Assembly: GCA_023415575.1 (NCBI GenBank)
Contig: JAEZKF010000040.1
Span: 1 to 64,000, forward strand
Origin: Bacillota bacterium
Lineage (GTDB): Bacteria > Bacillota > Clostridia > Oscillospirales > Ruminococcaceae
DNA: 64,000 nt
Reading direction: 5' to 3'
Under the pieces are notes generated by a model that made no database searches, was not told where the DNA came from, and worked only from the letters and a program-made list of their open reading frames with translations. Of this stretch, positions 44,294 to 52,710 are shown one piece after another (the first letter of the stretch is position 1; the number at the start of each line of letters is the position of its first letter). A program made the position numbers and the translations under genes.

Positions 44294-45322
44294 TTAGTAG
44301 CCGGCAAAGCCAAGTTCATTAACGTTTTCAAGTGTAACTTCAAAGCCGGGGTCAAATGCATCCGGGTTAACGGTCTCGCCCTTAGCAAGCTTTACAGCGT
44401 TCTCTACGCACAGCTTGCCCTGCATGGTAGCATCCTGAACAGAAACGATGTCAATGTAGCCAGCCTTAATCTCGTTAACAGCATCAGCTGCGCCGTCGAA
44501 GGTAACATAAACTACATGCTTCTCGTGGCCTGCGGGATACCATTTGTCAAACTTCTGCAGCATCGACTTGATGGTGGGAACGAGGAAGTCGGATGCGGCG
44601 AAAATCATATTGATGTCGGGGTTAGCCTGCAAAGCTGCCTGACCCAGAGCATCGGCGTTCTCTGCCTTCCACTCTGTGGGAATCTCAATAACCTCGGTGA
44701 AGATGTCGGGGTTCGCATCTACAACCTGCTTAAAGCCCTCATGACGGTATACGGCGTTGGTATCGGTCAGGTTGCCGATGAACTCCATAACCTTGTAGGT
44801 CTTGCCTTCCTTCTTTGCCTTCTCAACGATGTACTCCATCTCACGAATAACCATGGACTTGTTGTCGGAGGCTACCGTACAAGATACTACTGCGCCTTCG
44901 CCAGCAGCACGGTTGTTCATTACTACAGGGATGCCAGCATCATTGCACTTCTTAATGGCAGAAACGATGGTAGTACTGTCCTTCGGCGCAATAATTATAG
45001 CATCCACACCGGAGGCTATCAATGTTTCGATCTGCTGGTTCTGCTTCTGAGCATCGCCATCGGCAATTACTTCGATGAACTCAATGCCCATCTCTTTGAG
45101 TGTGTTGTGCATGGAGGCCTGATTCTCAGCCCACATCTGGGACTCGATGGCATCCATGGAGATACCGATTACGATTTTGTCATCGTCGTTGGATTTAGGC
45201 TGTTCAGTTGAAACATCATTTGAAGCGGGTGTGCTGCTTTGGGTTGCCGGTGTGCTGTTGTTACATGCAACAAAGCTCATTGCCATAGCAAGTACCAACA
45301 TAAAACAAATCAGTTTCTTCAT
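44294..45322 (-). CDS. Sugar-binding lipoprotein (periplasmic-binding type 4/RbsB family)
   Basis: A 342-residue extracytoplasmic receptor for the adjacent ABC transporter. The signal peptide ends in SFVAC with lipidated Cys20, followed by a Ser/Thr/Pro-rich linker to about residue 48. The binding domain carries GISMDAIESQMW, LIASGVDAIIIAPKDST and the hinge-side VTFDGAADAVNEIKAGY. It is not close to E. coli AlsB, so the ligand cannot be taken as D-allose. AGGAGG lies 7 bases before the ATG. Confidence 0.9.
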   Translation of the reverse strand: MKKLICFMLVLAMAMSFVACNNSTPATQSSTPASNDVSTEQPKSNDDDKIVIGISMDAIESQMWAENQASMHNTLKEMGIEFIEVIADGDAQKQNQQIETLIASGVDAIIIAPKDSTTIVSAIKKCNDAGIPVVMNNRAAGEGAVVSCTVASDNKSMVIREMEYIVEKAKKEGKTYKVMEFIGNLTDTNAVYRHEGFKQVVDANPDIFTEVIEIPTEWKAENADALGQAALQANPDINMIFAASDFLVPTIKSMLQKFDKWYPAGHEKHVVYVTFDGAADAVNEIKAGYIDIVSVQDATMQGKLCVENAVKLAKGETVNPDAFDPGFEVTLENVNELGFAGY

Positions 45323-45346
45323 TTTTATTCCTCCTAGATTATTTTT

Positions 45347-45365
45347 AAATTGGTGGGACCAATTT
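45347..45365. repeat. Perfect 8-bp inverted repeat before the SBP gene
   Basis: AAATTGGT-GGG-ACCAATTT lies in the 48-base space between the aldolase stop and the SBP start. It may be an mRNA processing or stabilising hairpin or an operator. Confidence 0.45.
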
Positions 45366-45370
45366 GGAAA

Positions 45371-45976
45371 CTAGATAAGATTTTTAAAGATTCCACACAT
45401 TGCGTCAGTTTCAAGTCGTTCCAACATACAGTAGGCTGAGTTTAAATCCTTCCCGGTGCACAGTACTCCATGCAGCGGAATAATGACACCAAGCGGCATT
45501 GAGTTTGTTTTCTCTCTTATACTTTCAAAGTACTGATATACGTTTTCGGCTAATTGCGGTGTGTATGCCTTTGTGTAAGGTATCGCGCCGCAATCCCCTT
45601 TTTTCATGGTCGCCTCTGTAACCGATGGGATTGGTTTGCTCTGGGATGCGTAAACCATGCAGTATTGCGGGTGGGCATGGATACATGCACCGACGTAATC
45701 AAAGTTCTTGATTAGATTTAGATGCATATCCGTCTCTCGGGATACCACCCCGTTTCCCTCTAGGATGTTCTTATCAAAGTCTATCAGCAAAAAATCCTCG
45801 ATGTCTATATTGCAGCGATGGTATTCCGCCATCATAGAGGGTGAAACCAATATCTTATCCTCGTCAACCTGAACAGCTACGTTTCCACCTGCTGCATTGG
45901 TCAGCTTTCGGTCAAACATCAGCTTCACAATCTCTTTTAACGCTTTTCTTTCACTTATGTACGATATGCTATTCAA
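45371..45976 (-). CDS. Class II aldolase/adducin family protein
   Basis: A 201-residue zinc-dependent aldolase of the L-fuculose-1-phosphate type. NAAGGNVAVQ (phosphate loop), SRETDMHLNL (catalytic Glu), HAHPQYC and PLHGVLCTG (zinc His residues) are all present. Together with a rhamnulokinase-like kinase and an isomerase it would split a ketose 1-phosphate into dihydroxyacetone phosphate and an aldehyde. The start is TTG at 45976, 6 bases after GGGGGA. No lactaldehyde reductase gene is nearby. Confidence 0.88.
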   Translation of the reverse strand: MNSISYISERKALKEIVKLMFDRKLTNAAGGNVAVQVDEDKILVSPSMMAEYHRCNIDIEDFLLIDFDKNILEGNGVVSRETDMHLNLIKNFDYVGACIHAHPQYCMVYASQSKPIPSVTEATMKKGDCGAIPYTKAYTPQLAENVYQYFESIREKTNSMPLGVIIPLHGVLCTGKDLNSAYCMLERLETDAMCGIFKNLI

Positions 45977-46007
45977 AATGATTCCCCCAGCAATTGGTCG
46001 ACGTGTA

Positions 46008-46940
46008 CTACAATGTTTCGATGATTACCTGATCGATTAGCGACTCTGCACGCCTTGGGTCAAACCCTACGGACAGCTCGCTTTCTGCGGTTGCTGCGGA
46101 TACAGCTGTTGCATACCGCAATACAGTCTCAAACGGCATGTTGTTTGATAGGCCGTATACAAACCCGGATAGATATGCATCGCCGCATCCTATAGTGTTT
46201 ACTACGTTTACCTTTAGCGGATATACCCGATAGGTCACTCCTTTATAGCGTACATACGAGCCGTTGGCACCGCAGGTAACTGCAATCACTTCCACGCCGT
46301 ACGATTCGAGCTCATCCATTCCATGCAGGATATCCGCTTCGGTTTCGACAGGATGTCCAACGAATTGAGACAGCTCGTCAACGTTTGGTTTTACAAGAAA
46401 GGGTTTTGCTTTTACGCCTTTAATCAGGTTCTCGGAGCTTGCGTCCAGAAAAACCTTAATCTTTTTGCTTTGCAGTCGTTCCATAATCACGTTGTAGATG
46501 AACGGAACCTCCGTGTTGGAGGCATCACCCGACAAAACAAGATAATCACCATCCTCTGTGTGCTGGTCTATGATATTCAGCAGCTCTTCACAGACGGGCT
46601 TGCTGATGGTCACGCCCTTTTCGGCAATCAACGTGCAGGTGTTGTCATCCTCTATGATCGCATAGTTTGTACGGGAATCACCCACATCGTAGTGCAGCAT
46701 CTTTACATCGATATAGGGGTTATCTTTTAGAATCTGCAGGATGCGGCTACCCGTTACCCCCAATACTACACCGAAGCTGCGGTTTTTCATCCCGAGTTGG
46801 CTGAGATTAAGGGAGACATGTGCTCCCTTACCGCCAAGCACCTCTACGGTTCTTTTGATTCGATTGGTATTGTTTTTGTGAAGCTCCTCAATAAAGAGCA
46901 ATCGATCGATTGCTGTATTGATTGTCACCGTGCTAATCAA
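46008..46940 (-). CDS. PfkB-family hexose kinase (1-phosphofructokinase/tagatose-6-P kinase type)
   Basis: A 310-residue ribokinase-fold kinase. The N-terminal NTAIDRLLFIEEL and VLGGKGAHVSLNLSQLG motifs are those of FruK/LacC. FLVKPNVDEL and NTIGCGDAYLSGF (catalytic Asp) are present. It would phosphorylate a sugar phosphate to a bisphosphate. The start is TTG at 46940, about 8 bases after GGGGGA. It is the first gene of the minus-strand operon and an unusual partner for a deoxysugar-type aldolase route. Confidence 0.87.
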   Translation of the reverse strand: MISTVTINTAIDRLLFIEELHKNNTNRIKRTVEVLGGKGAHVSLNLSQLGMKNRSFGVVLGVTGSRILQILKDNPYIDVKMLHYDVGDSRTNYAIIEDDNTCTLIAEKGVTISKPVCEELLNIIDQHTEDGDYLVLSGDASNTEVPFIYNVIMERLQSKKIKVFLDASSENLIKGVKAKPFLVKPNVDELSQFVGHPVETEADILHGMDELESYGVEVIAVTCGANGSYVRYKGVTYRVYPLKVNVVNTIGCGDAYLSGFVYGLSNNMPFETVLRYATAVSAATAESELSVGFDPRRAESLIDQVIIETL

Positions 46941-47014
46941 TGTGCTCTTCCCCCGAAACAGTCATAATCATTTGTGAACGTTTTTGTGGGTTTTTGTTGA
47001 CTGTTTGTGTTGTT

Positions 47015-47043
47015 ATTATACCGTATCGTTTTTAGGAATGCAA
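47015..47043 (-). promoter_or_regulatory. Promoter of the minus-strand sugar operon
   Basis: On the minus strand TTGCAT (47043-47038), 17-base spacer, TATAAT (47020-47015), giving a start about 70 bases before the PfkB gene. An AACGTTTTTGTGG element lies at 46978-46990 between promoter and gene. Confidence 0.7.
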
Positions 47044-47128
47044 TAGGTTTTTTAAAAAATGTCATAAATATTTCGAATTTTTTTATCATTTTGTGCTATT
47101 TGTTGTAAATACGCTGAAATTATTGTAT

Positions 47129-47157
47129 TTGCAATTCCTTTTTGGGTGAATTATAAT
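47129..47157 (+). promoter_or_regulatory. Promoter of the alsK operon
   Basis: TTGCAA (47129-47134), 17-base spacer, TATAAT (47152-47157). It is divergent from the promoter at 47015-47043, with about 85 bases between the two -35 boxes, so one regulator could control both. Confidence 0.7.
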
Positions 47158-47235
47158 AAAGACGCAGAAAAATAATCGGTAATAAACAATCATAAAACCA
47201 ACCTAAACCAAACTATTGCATCACGAGGTGATAAC

Positions 47236-48171
47236 ATGATCAGCAACCATTCCAGCAAGTCCTATATGATTGGTATTGATATCGGCGGTACAAACTTCCG
47301 GTTTGGGGCAGTTTTGCAAACAGGTCAGGTGATACACTCAAAAATCGTAAGCAGCAGGGACTCCTTTCGACACGGTGACCCGATAGAAGTCCTTACTGCT
47401 AGTATCGGTGAGCTTATTATGGAAACAGACGGTAGCCCCGCGGGTATCTGCATCGGGTTTCCCGGAACCGTATCCAAGGATAAGACAACCGTTACCTCCT
47501 GCCCAAACCTCCCGATGTTTGACGGCATTAACGTGAGTAAGGCTTTAAATGAGCACTTTCACGTTCCCGTTATGGTTGAGCATGAGGTTATTCTCTTGCT
47601 GTGCAATGATATGCACGAGTTCAACCTCTTTGATAAAGACTGCGTCATAGCGGTATATTTGGGTACGGGGCTCGGTAACTCAATGTATATCCACGGCCGA
47701 TTTCTTGAAGGAAAGAACGGTAGCTCCGGCGAGCTCGGGCATATCCCGGTAGAAGGAAATACGCAACATTGTCCGTGCGGAAATGATGGCTGTATCGAGC
47801 TACGAGCCTCCGGAAAACGCTTAGAGGAGATAAGAAATACATATTTCCCCGAGACGGCAAACCTCGAGGAGGTGCTCAAATTACACGCAAGCCACCCCGT
47901 TATTTTGGAATTTATCGATTGTGTTTCGATTGCAATTGCTACCGAGATCAACATTCTGGATCCCGACTGCATCCTGCTAGGCGGCGGCGTCATCAGTATA
48001 CCTACCTTTCCCTATGACTCCCTTATTGACCACATCCGCCTACATACCCGCAAGCCTATACCCGAAAGCAATCTGGAGTTTATTCGCATCCCCAAGGACC
48101 CGCACCAAGGAATTCGGGGCGCAGGAATCTATGGGTGGAGTCATATCGGGCAATCATCTGAACGTTTTTAA
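47236..48171 (+). CDS. alsK: ROK-family kinase, D-allose kinase-like
   Basis: A 311-residue ROK kinase. The ATP motif is GIDIGGTNFR (13-22), and the zinc site is His178 with Cys179, Cys181 and Cys186 in HCPCGNDGC. Several stretches match E. coli AlsK closely, as recalled: VSKDK...NLP, AVYLGTGLGN, DPDCILLGGGVISIP. Where ROK enzymes have the catalytic Asp (ENDxN; RDVN in AlsK) this protein reads EHEVI, placing Glu117 there. It would make allose 6-phosphate. It is first gene of the plus-strand operon. Confidence 0.8.
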   Translation: MISNHSSKSYMIGIDIGGTNFRFGAVLQTGQVIHSKIVSSRDSFRHGDPIEVLTASIGELIMETDGSPAGICIGFPGTVSKDKTTVTSCPNLPMFDGINVSKALNEHFHVPVMVEHEVILLLCNDMHEFNLFDKDCVIAVYLGTGLGNSMYIHGRFLEGKNGSSGELGHIPVEGNTQHCPCGNDGCIELRASGKRLEEIRNTYFPETANLEEVLKLHASHPVILEFIDCVSIAIATEINILDPDCILLGGGVISIPTFPYDSLIDHIRLHTRKPIPESNLEFIRIPKDPHQGIRGAGIYGWSHIGQSSERF

Positions 48172-48222
48172 ACGTTTTATTTGTTTTATTAACGTTTTTC
48201 TTGACATTTTTACCGTTTTTGT
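48161..48222 (+). promoter_or_regulatory. Helically phased direct repeats before alsE
   Basis: AACGTTTTT/AACGTTTTA-type elements begin at 48161, 48171 and 48191, with CCGTTTTTGTGG at 48213. Starts fall about every 10 or 20 bases, on one face of the helix. A TTGACA (48201-48206) lies inside and TATATT follows about 19 bases later, so an internal promoter overlaps the array. CGTTTTTGTGG recurs at 46980-46990 near the divergent promoter. Confidence 0.5.
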
Positions 48223-48268
48223 GGTTATATTATGGTAATGCAACACCGAATACAAAGGAGAATGCACA

Positions 48269-48925
48269 ATGAACAAGATTTCCCCGTCCGTGATGTGTAT
48301 CGATATGCTCGACTTTGAAAACCAGATTAAGAGTCTGGATGCGGCGGGCGTTGATTATTATCACATCGATATTATGGACGGACACTACGTACCAAACTTC
48401 GCACTAAGCACTTACACCATGCAGGACATTGCGCGCGTTTCTAAAACCCCTATGGACGTTCATCTGATGGTGACCAATCCCGACCAATACATAGAGGTAT
48501 TTGCAAAGGCCGGCGCAGAGATTATTACTCCGCATATTGAAGCGCTTCTCCACCCCATCCGCACGCTGAAGTTTATTCGCTCCTTGGGAAAGAAGGCTGG
48601 AATCGCCATCAACCCCGCAACCGATATCTCGAGCATCGAATATATGCTGGACTTCCTTGATATGGTGTGCGTCATGACAGTCGACCCCGGGTTCGCCGGT
48701 CAGACCTTGATCCCTTCTACGGTTAACAAGATTACCGCCCTGCGCAAGATGTTCGATGCTGCCGGCAAGCAAATCGACATCATGGTTGACGGTCAGGTTA
48801 AAGAAGAGACCGCCCCCATGCTTACTGCAGCAGGTGCAAATGTACTGGTATTGGGCTCTTCCGGCCTTTTTAAGTTCAAACCCTCCGAGTATAAAGAGGT
48901 TGTAGAAAAGTATAAGAGTATGTAA
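48269..48925 (+). CDS. alsE: D-allulose-6-phosphate 3-epimerase
   Basis: A 218-residue TIM barrel of the ribulose-phosphate 3-epimerase family. It has KISPSVMCIDMLDFENQI and YYHIDIMDGHYVPNFALS, then HLMVTNPDQY, MTVDPGFAGQ and VDGQV. The start and first 40 residues resemble E. coli AlsE (KISPSLMCMDLL) more than Rpe, which favours D-allulose 6-phosphate to fructose 6-phosphate. It lies downstream of the AlsK-like gene with its own phased repeats. A general Rpe is the alternative. Confidence 0.85.
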   Translation: MNKISPSVMCIDMLDFENQIKSLDAAGVDYYHIDIMDGHYVPNFALSTYTMQDIARVSKTPMDVHLMVTNPDQYIEVFAKAGAEIITPHIEALLHPIRTLKFIRSLGKKAGIAINPATDISSIEYMLDFLDMVCVMTVDPGFAGQTLIPSTVNKITALRKMFDAAGKQIDIMVDGQVKEETAPMLTAAGANVLVLGSSGLFKFKPSEYKEVVEKYKSM

Positions 48926-49017
48926 GGCTGCACCCCAAGAATACAACGTCACAACAACCCTGCAAATGAAGAATCAAACTACCAAATAAACTACTCCACA
49001 ATGAAAGGTGCTTTGCT

Positions 49018-49833
49018 ATGGAAAGACTTGAGCTTTTTGGCTTCCCGGTCACATTTAACGAAAGCGACAACATGCTTATACCTGATGCGAAAGGCATCTC
49101 CTATGAACAGCATAGCCGCAAGCTCTCAAAAGGCATGTTCGGCCTGCTTGCTGATAAGAATTACTGCATAGAGGATGATCCATATTATGATTTTTATCTC
49201 TCTATCGGGGTTGATGCAGACAGAGAGAAATTCAAGGCAGTGAACCTGCGTTATGACAGTACCGTGATTATGCAGGGCTGTGCAGGCGATGAATTCAAAA
49301 AGACCGCCGGGCATTTTCACTGTGATGTGCCCGGAAAAGGGATGAGCTATCCCGAATACTATCAGGTGATTAAGGGCAAGGCCTTGTTTGTGATGCAGAG
49401 GGTAACCGATTATCGCACCGAGGGCAGCATGGTTGTAGAGGATGCAATCCTTGCTGAGGTAAACGCCGGTGAGTCCATCGTCATTCCCCCCAACTACGGA
49501 CATTGCACCGTCAACATCAGCGATGAGACCATGGTCTTTGTAAACCTTGTTTCTTGCAGCAGCACCAACTATTATGATTCTGTCAAAAAGAGCGTTGGCA
49601 TGTGCTGCTACATCAAAAAAGGGAAAAACGGCGGCTACTTCGTGGAAAACAACCCATCCTATCAGTTTACCTGCGAGCCGAAGATTGTAACCCCAACCGA
49701 CAACGATGCACTCGGCATCCACAAGGGTGTTCCCGTGTATACACAATTTTTAAACGCTCCGGATAAATTCGCTTACTTAAACAGCCCCGAAAATAACATG
49801 TCCGACTATTTTGCAGTATTTGCGGCGAAATAG
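49018..49833 (+). CDS. Cupin-type glucose-6-phosphate isomerase family protein
   Basis: A 271-residue protein with the cupin metal motif AGHFHCDVPGK...YPEYYQVIKGKA (His99, His101, Glu113) and the second motif IVIPPNYGHCTVN (His162). This is the archaeal-type phosphoglucose isomerase (GPI cupin) pattern, with about 80 extra residues. It may isomerise glucose/fructose 6-phosphate or a related aldose/ketose 6-phosphate made by this operon. It lies 92 bases after alsE. Confidence 0.8.
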   Translation: MERLELFGFPVTFNESDNMLIPDAKGISYEQHSRKLSKGMFGLLADKNYCIEDDPYYDFYLSIGVDADREKFKAVNLRYDSTVIMQGCAGDEFKKTAGHFHCDVPGKGMSYPEYYQVIKGKALFVMQRVTDYRTEGSMVVEDAILAEVNAGESIVIPPNYGHCTVNISDETMVFVNLVSCSSTNYYDSVKKSVGMCCYIKKGKNGGYFVENNPSYQFTCEPKIVTPTDNDALGIHKGVPVYTQFLNAPDKFAYLNSPENNMSDYFAVFAAK

Positions 49834-49910
49834 CAAACCCTTCATACACGGTAGCTGTTTATACAGCTACCGTGTATTGATGTTTCATTTTCCTGATAGG
49901 AGGTGGCACA

Positions 49911-50759
49911 ATGGCTCAAATGAGCGGAGACCTGCATTGCCATAGCATCCATTCAGACGGTTCAAATACCGTGGAGCAGATAGTGGACTTTGCACTGCGC
50001 CGAGGGCTTACCCACATTGCCCTCACCGACCACGATACGATGGCAGGGGTGGAGGAAATTACCCGATGTGCTGCGCAAAAGGGTCTTTGTGTAATACCGG
50101 GTGTAGAGTGTACCTCCACCGATTACAGGCGAAACCGGCCGGTTCACATGCTGTGCTACTTCCCTAAAGACCGAGAATCACTGACATCCTTTTTGAATGT
50201 GACTTTGGAAAACCGCCGCATCGCCAAAATGGAGATGGTGCAAAAGCTTAAAAAACTGTACCCGATTACCGATGAGGACGTACTGCGTCTAAGCCAAAAG
50301 AGTGCGTCCATCCACGAGGTGCATCTCATGCAGGCTATAGCAGACATGGGCTATACCCCTACCGTCTGCGGACCACTTTTAACCGAGCTCATAGGTAAAA
50401 ACGGTAGCTGCTATGTTCCGGTAAAGTATCCCGACATCATGGATACCGTCAACATGATACGAAAAGCAGGTGGATTGGCGGTTCTTGCACATCCGGGACA
50501 GTTTAACTCTCTTGAGCTTGCGCAGGAGCTGTGCGAGCAAGGCTTACTCGACGGAATAGAATGCTATCATCCCAGAAACACACCCGAGGTTACAACGTAT
50601 TGCCTTGACCTTGTGAAAAGGTACAGCCTTGTTGAGACCGGAGGAACGGACTTTCACGGTATGTACTCTTCTAAACCCAAGCCGGTAGGAACCTGTACAA
50701 CAGAGGGACATCAACTGCTTCGACTCATTGAGCTGGGGCAAGGTAGCGCAAGTAGATGA
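49911..50759 (+). CDS. PHP-domain phosphoesterase
   Basis: A 282-residue metal-dependent phosphoesterase of the YciV/RNase AM group. Metal-ligand motifs DLHCHSIHSDGS, ALTDHDTMAGVEE, PGVECTSTDY, AVLAHPGQF and GGTDFHG are all present. Relatives act on nucleoside 3',5'-bisphosphates, RNA ends or sugar phosphates; the substrate here is unknown. It sits between the cupin isomerase gene and rpiB, 12 bases before the latter. Confidence 0.85.
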   Translation: MAQMSGDLHCHSIHSDGSNTVEQIVDFALRRGLTHIALTDHDTMAGVEEITRCAAQKGLCVIPGVECTSTDYRRNRPVHMLCYFPKDRESLTSFLNVTLENRRIAKMEMVQKLKKLYPITDEDVLRLSQKSASIHEVHLMQAIADMGYTPTVCGPLLTELIGKNGSCYVPVKYPDIMDTVNMIRKAGGLAVLAHPGQFNSLELAQELCEQGLLDGIECYHPRNTPEVTTYCLDLVKRYSLVETGGTDFHGMYSSKPKPVGTCTTEGHQLLRLIELGQGSASR

Positions 50760-50771
50760 AAGGAGCAAGTT

Positions 50772-51221
50772 ATGATTGCATTGGCAAGCGACCATGTTGG
50801 GCTGGAACTCAAAAAGGTGATTATGGACTACCTAGACGAACTAGGCCTGACTTACAAGGATTTTGGAACCCATGATACCCACCGCTGTAACTATCCCGAA
50901 TACGCACTGAAAGCGGCTAACGCAGTTTCAAGCGGAGAGTGCGACAGGGGTATAATCTTTTGCGGGACGGGGATCGGCATCTCGATTGCAGCAAATAAGG
51001 TGATGGGCATACGCTGCGTCGTGTGCAGCGAGCCGTATTCCGCCCTTTTATCCCGTCAGCACAACGATACCAATATGCTTGCTTTGGGCAGCCGCGTTGT
51101 CGGTGCAGAGCTTGCAAAGATGATTGTGAAGTGCTGGCTGGATGGCGAGTATGAGGGCGGCCGGCATGCAGTTCGGATTGCGCAGATCGCCTCCATTGAG
51201 CAAACCGGAAAATTGAATTGA
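50772..51221 (+). CDS. rpiB: Ribose/allose-6-phosphate isomerase (RpiB family)
   Basis: A 149-residue sugar-phosphate isomerase with IALASDHVGLELK, YPEYALKAANAV, the catalytic-Cys segment IIFCGTGIGISIAANK and ALGSRVVG. RpiB enzymes also convert D-allose 6-phosphate to D-allulose 6-phosphate (AlsI role), the step between AlsK and AlsE, so its placement completes an allose route. GGAG lies before the ATG. Confidence 0.9.
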   Translation: MIALASDHVGLELKKVIMDYLDELGLTYKDFGTHDTHRCNYPEYALKAANAVSSGECDRGIIFCGTGIGISIAANKVMGIRCVVCSEPYSALLSRQHNDTNMLALGSRVVGAELAKMIVKCWLDGEYEGGRHAVRIAQIASIEQTGKLN

Positions 51222-51248
51222 TAGATACATATAGCAAGGAGCAGTCAG

Positions 51249-51644
51249 ATGATTAAGGGAATTGACCATATCACTATCAACGTAAAGGACCTTGAAAAGA
51301 CGCTTTACTACTACCAAAACCTGTTGGGTCTTGTGCCCTTGCCGACTGTAGACATGGGCGATCATGTTTTATACTATTTTGCGCTTCCCAGTGGCGGAAA
51401 GCTGGAGCTTGTCATCTACAACTACGAGACCAGAGACCTCGGCGCTATCGCAACTGACCGCGGAACGGCTCGCCATCTGGCTTTCGTGGTGGATGACGTC
51501 TACACTGTTGAGAAAAAGCTGACTGAGGCAGGGTATCCCTTCCACGTGCCTGTTAGCTATGTAGAGAAGCTCGGCTTTCACGGCGGGCTTACCAAAGATC
51601 CCAACGGATTCGAGCTGGAGTTCCTAGAGTACCAATCACGATAA
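51249..51644 (+). CDS. Vicinal-oxygen-chelate (glyoxalase-fold) protein
   Basis: A 131-residue VOC protein with IDHITINVKDLEKTLYYYQ (first metal His), LELVIYN, ARHLAFVVDDV (second His) and a terminal FELEFLEY Glu. Such proteins include glyoxalase I, methylmalonyl-CoA epimerase and resistance enzymes. As last gene of the sugar operon it may act on a side product such as methylglyoxal or on a sugar-derived aldehyde; this is a guess. Confidence 0.8.
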   Translation: MIKGIDHITINVKDLEKTLYYYQNLLGLVPLPTVDMGDHVLYYFALPSGGKLELVIYNYETRDLGAIATDRGTARHLAFVVDDVYTVEKKLTEAGYPFHVPVSYVEKLGFHGGLTKDPNGFELEFLEYQSR

Positions 51645-51661
51645 TTCCTTTCTTTCCTTAA

Positions 51662-51807
51662 GCCCATCGAAGGTTGTAACAGTGCCAGAACTCGGCTTTC
51701 GATGGGCAAGACCTAAAGAGTATTATTCATGCATATTAGGCTAGGAGCACGATACGGATAAGAGAAGCAGACTGAAGGTACTCATCGTTGCGGTCTGCTT
51801 CTTTTAT
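51662..51807 (+). terminator. Two hairpins ending the plus-strand sugar operon
   Basis: A 10-bp stem GCCCATCGAA/TTCGATGGGC (51662-51707) is followed by AGAAGCAGAC/GTCTGCTTCT (51763-51802) and TTTATTG. The second is the better intrinsic terminator. Confidence 0.65.
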
Positions 51808-51884
51808 TGTGTTTAAGGAAAGGGGGGTGGAGAAAGCCCCACATACACAGTTTATATTTAAATTCAAGTTGTGAATAGTTTCAG

Positions 51885-51928
51885 ATAATAAAAGAAGAAG
51901 CACTTCCGATTTGTCGGAAGTGCTTCTT
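51885..51928 (-). terminator. Terminator of the branched-chain amino acid operon
   Basis: AAGAAGCACTTCCGA / TCGGAAGTGCTTCTT, a perfect 15-bp stem with a 4-base loop, followed on the minus strand by CTTTTATTATC. It lies about 60 bases after livF. Confidence 0.85.
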
Positions 51929-51989
51929 GTCACATAGCGTCAAGCAGTAGAGGTATAGTTTAAATCCCTATGAGTTTTTTATTGTCGAC

Positions 51990-52700
51990 CTACTCGCCAA
52001 GATAGGCCTTTTTGACCGATTCATCATGAATTAAGTCCTGTGCGTTGCCGGAGAGAACAATCTTGCCGGTCTCTAGTACATAGGCGCGGTTGGCAATGGT
52101 GAGTGCCTTTTTGGCATTCTGCTCAACCAACAGCACGGTGGTTCCGCTTTCGCTGATGGACTTAATAATATCAAAAATCTCGCTCACCAAGATGGGAGAT
52201 AGTCCCATTGACGGTTCATCCATCAGAATGATTTTCGGATGAGACATGAGTGCTCTTCCCATTGCAAGCATTTGTTGCTCGCCGCCGCTTAAAGTTCCCG
52301 CCACTTGGTGTTTGCGCTCTTTCAGTCTCGGGAAACGCTGATAGACGGTTTTTAGAGACGCTTCGATCTCGTCCTTGTCCTTCCTTGTGAAGGCACCCAG
52401 CTTGAGATTCTCATATACAGTCAGCTGAGAAAAGATGCGGCGGCCTTCCGGAACGTGGGCGATACCCATTTCAACGATTTTATGGGCGGGAGTTTTGGTT
52501 AGCTCCTGATCCTGAAATTTGATTGAGCCGCCTTTGGCTGCTATAAGACCGGTTATGGTGTGCAGAATCGTGGTTTTTCCGGCACCATTTGCACCAATTA
52601 AGGCGATTACTTCCCCTTCGTTAACCTCAAAGGATATGCCTTTAATGGCCTGTATAACACCGTAGTAAACGGAAAGGTCGCTAATTGTAAGCATTGCCAT
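51990..52700 (-). CDS. livF: Branched-chain amino acid ABC transporter ATPase LivF
   Basis: A 236-residue cytosolic ATPase with Walker A GANGAGKTT, signature LSGGEQQML, Walker B IILMDEPSMGL and the LivF-type RRIFSQLTVYENL segment. The ATG at 52700 follows GAGG by 7 bases; a longer frame upstream overlaps livG and is rejected. It starts 10 bases after the livG stop. Confidence 0.94.
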   Translation of the reverse strand: MAMLTISDLSVYYGVIQAIKGISFEVNEGEVIALIGANGAGKTTILHTITGLIAAKGGSIKFQDQELTKTPAHKIVEMGIAHVPEGRRIFSQLTVYENLKLGAFTRKDKDEIEASLKTVYQRFPRLKERKHQVAGTLSGGEQQMLAMGRALMSHPKIILMDEPSMGLSPILVSEIFDIIKSISESGTTVLLVEQNAKKALTIANRAYVLETGKIVLSGNAQDLIHDESVKKAYLGE

Positions 52701-52710
52701 ATTGCTACCT

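Noticed and set aside
48161..48190. Reading AACGTTTTTAAACGTT as a CcpA cre site
   Set aside because: The outer TG...CA bases of the cre consensus are missing, and the repeats continue with 10-base phasing.
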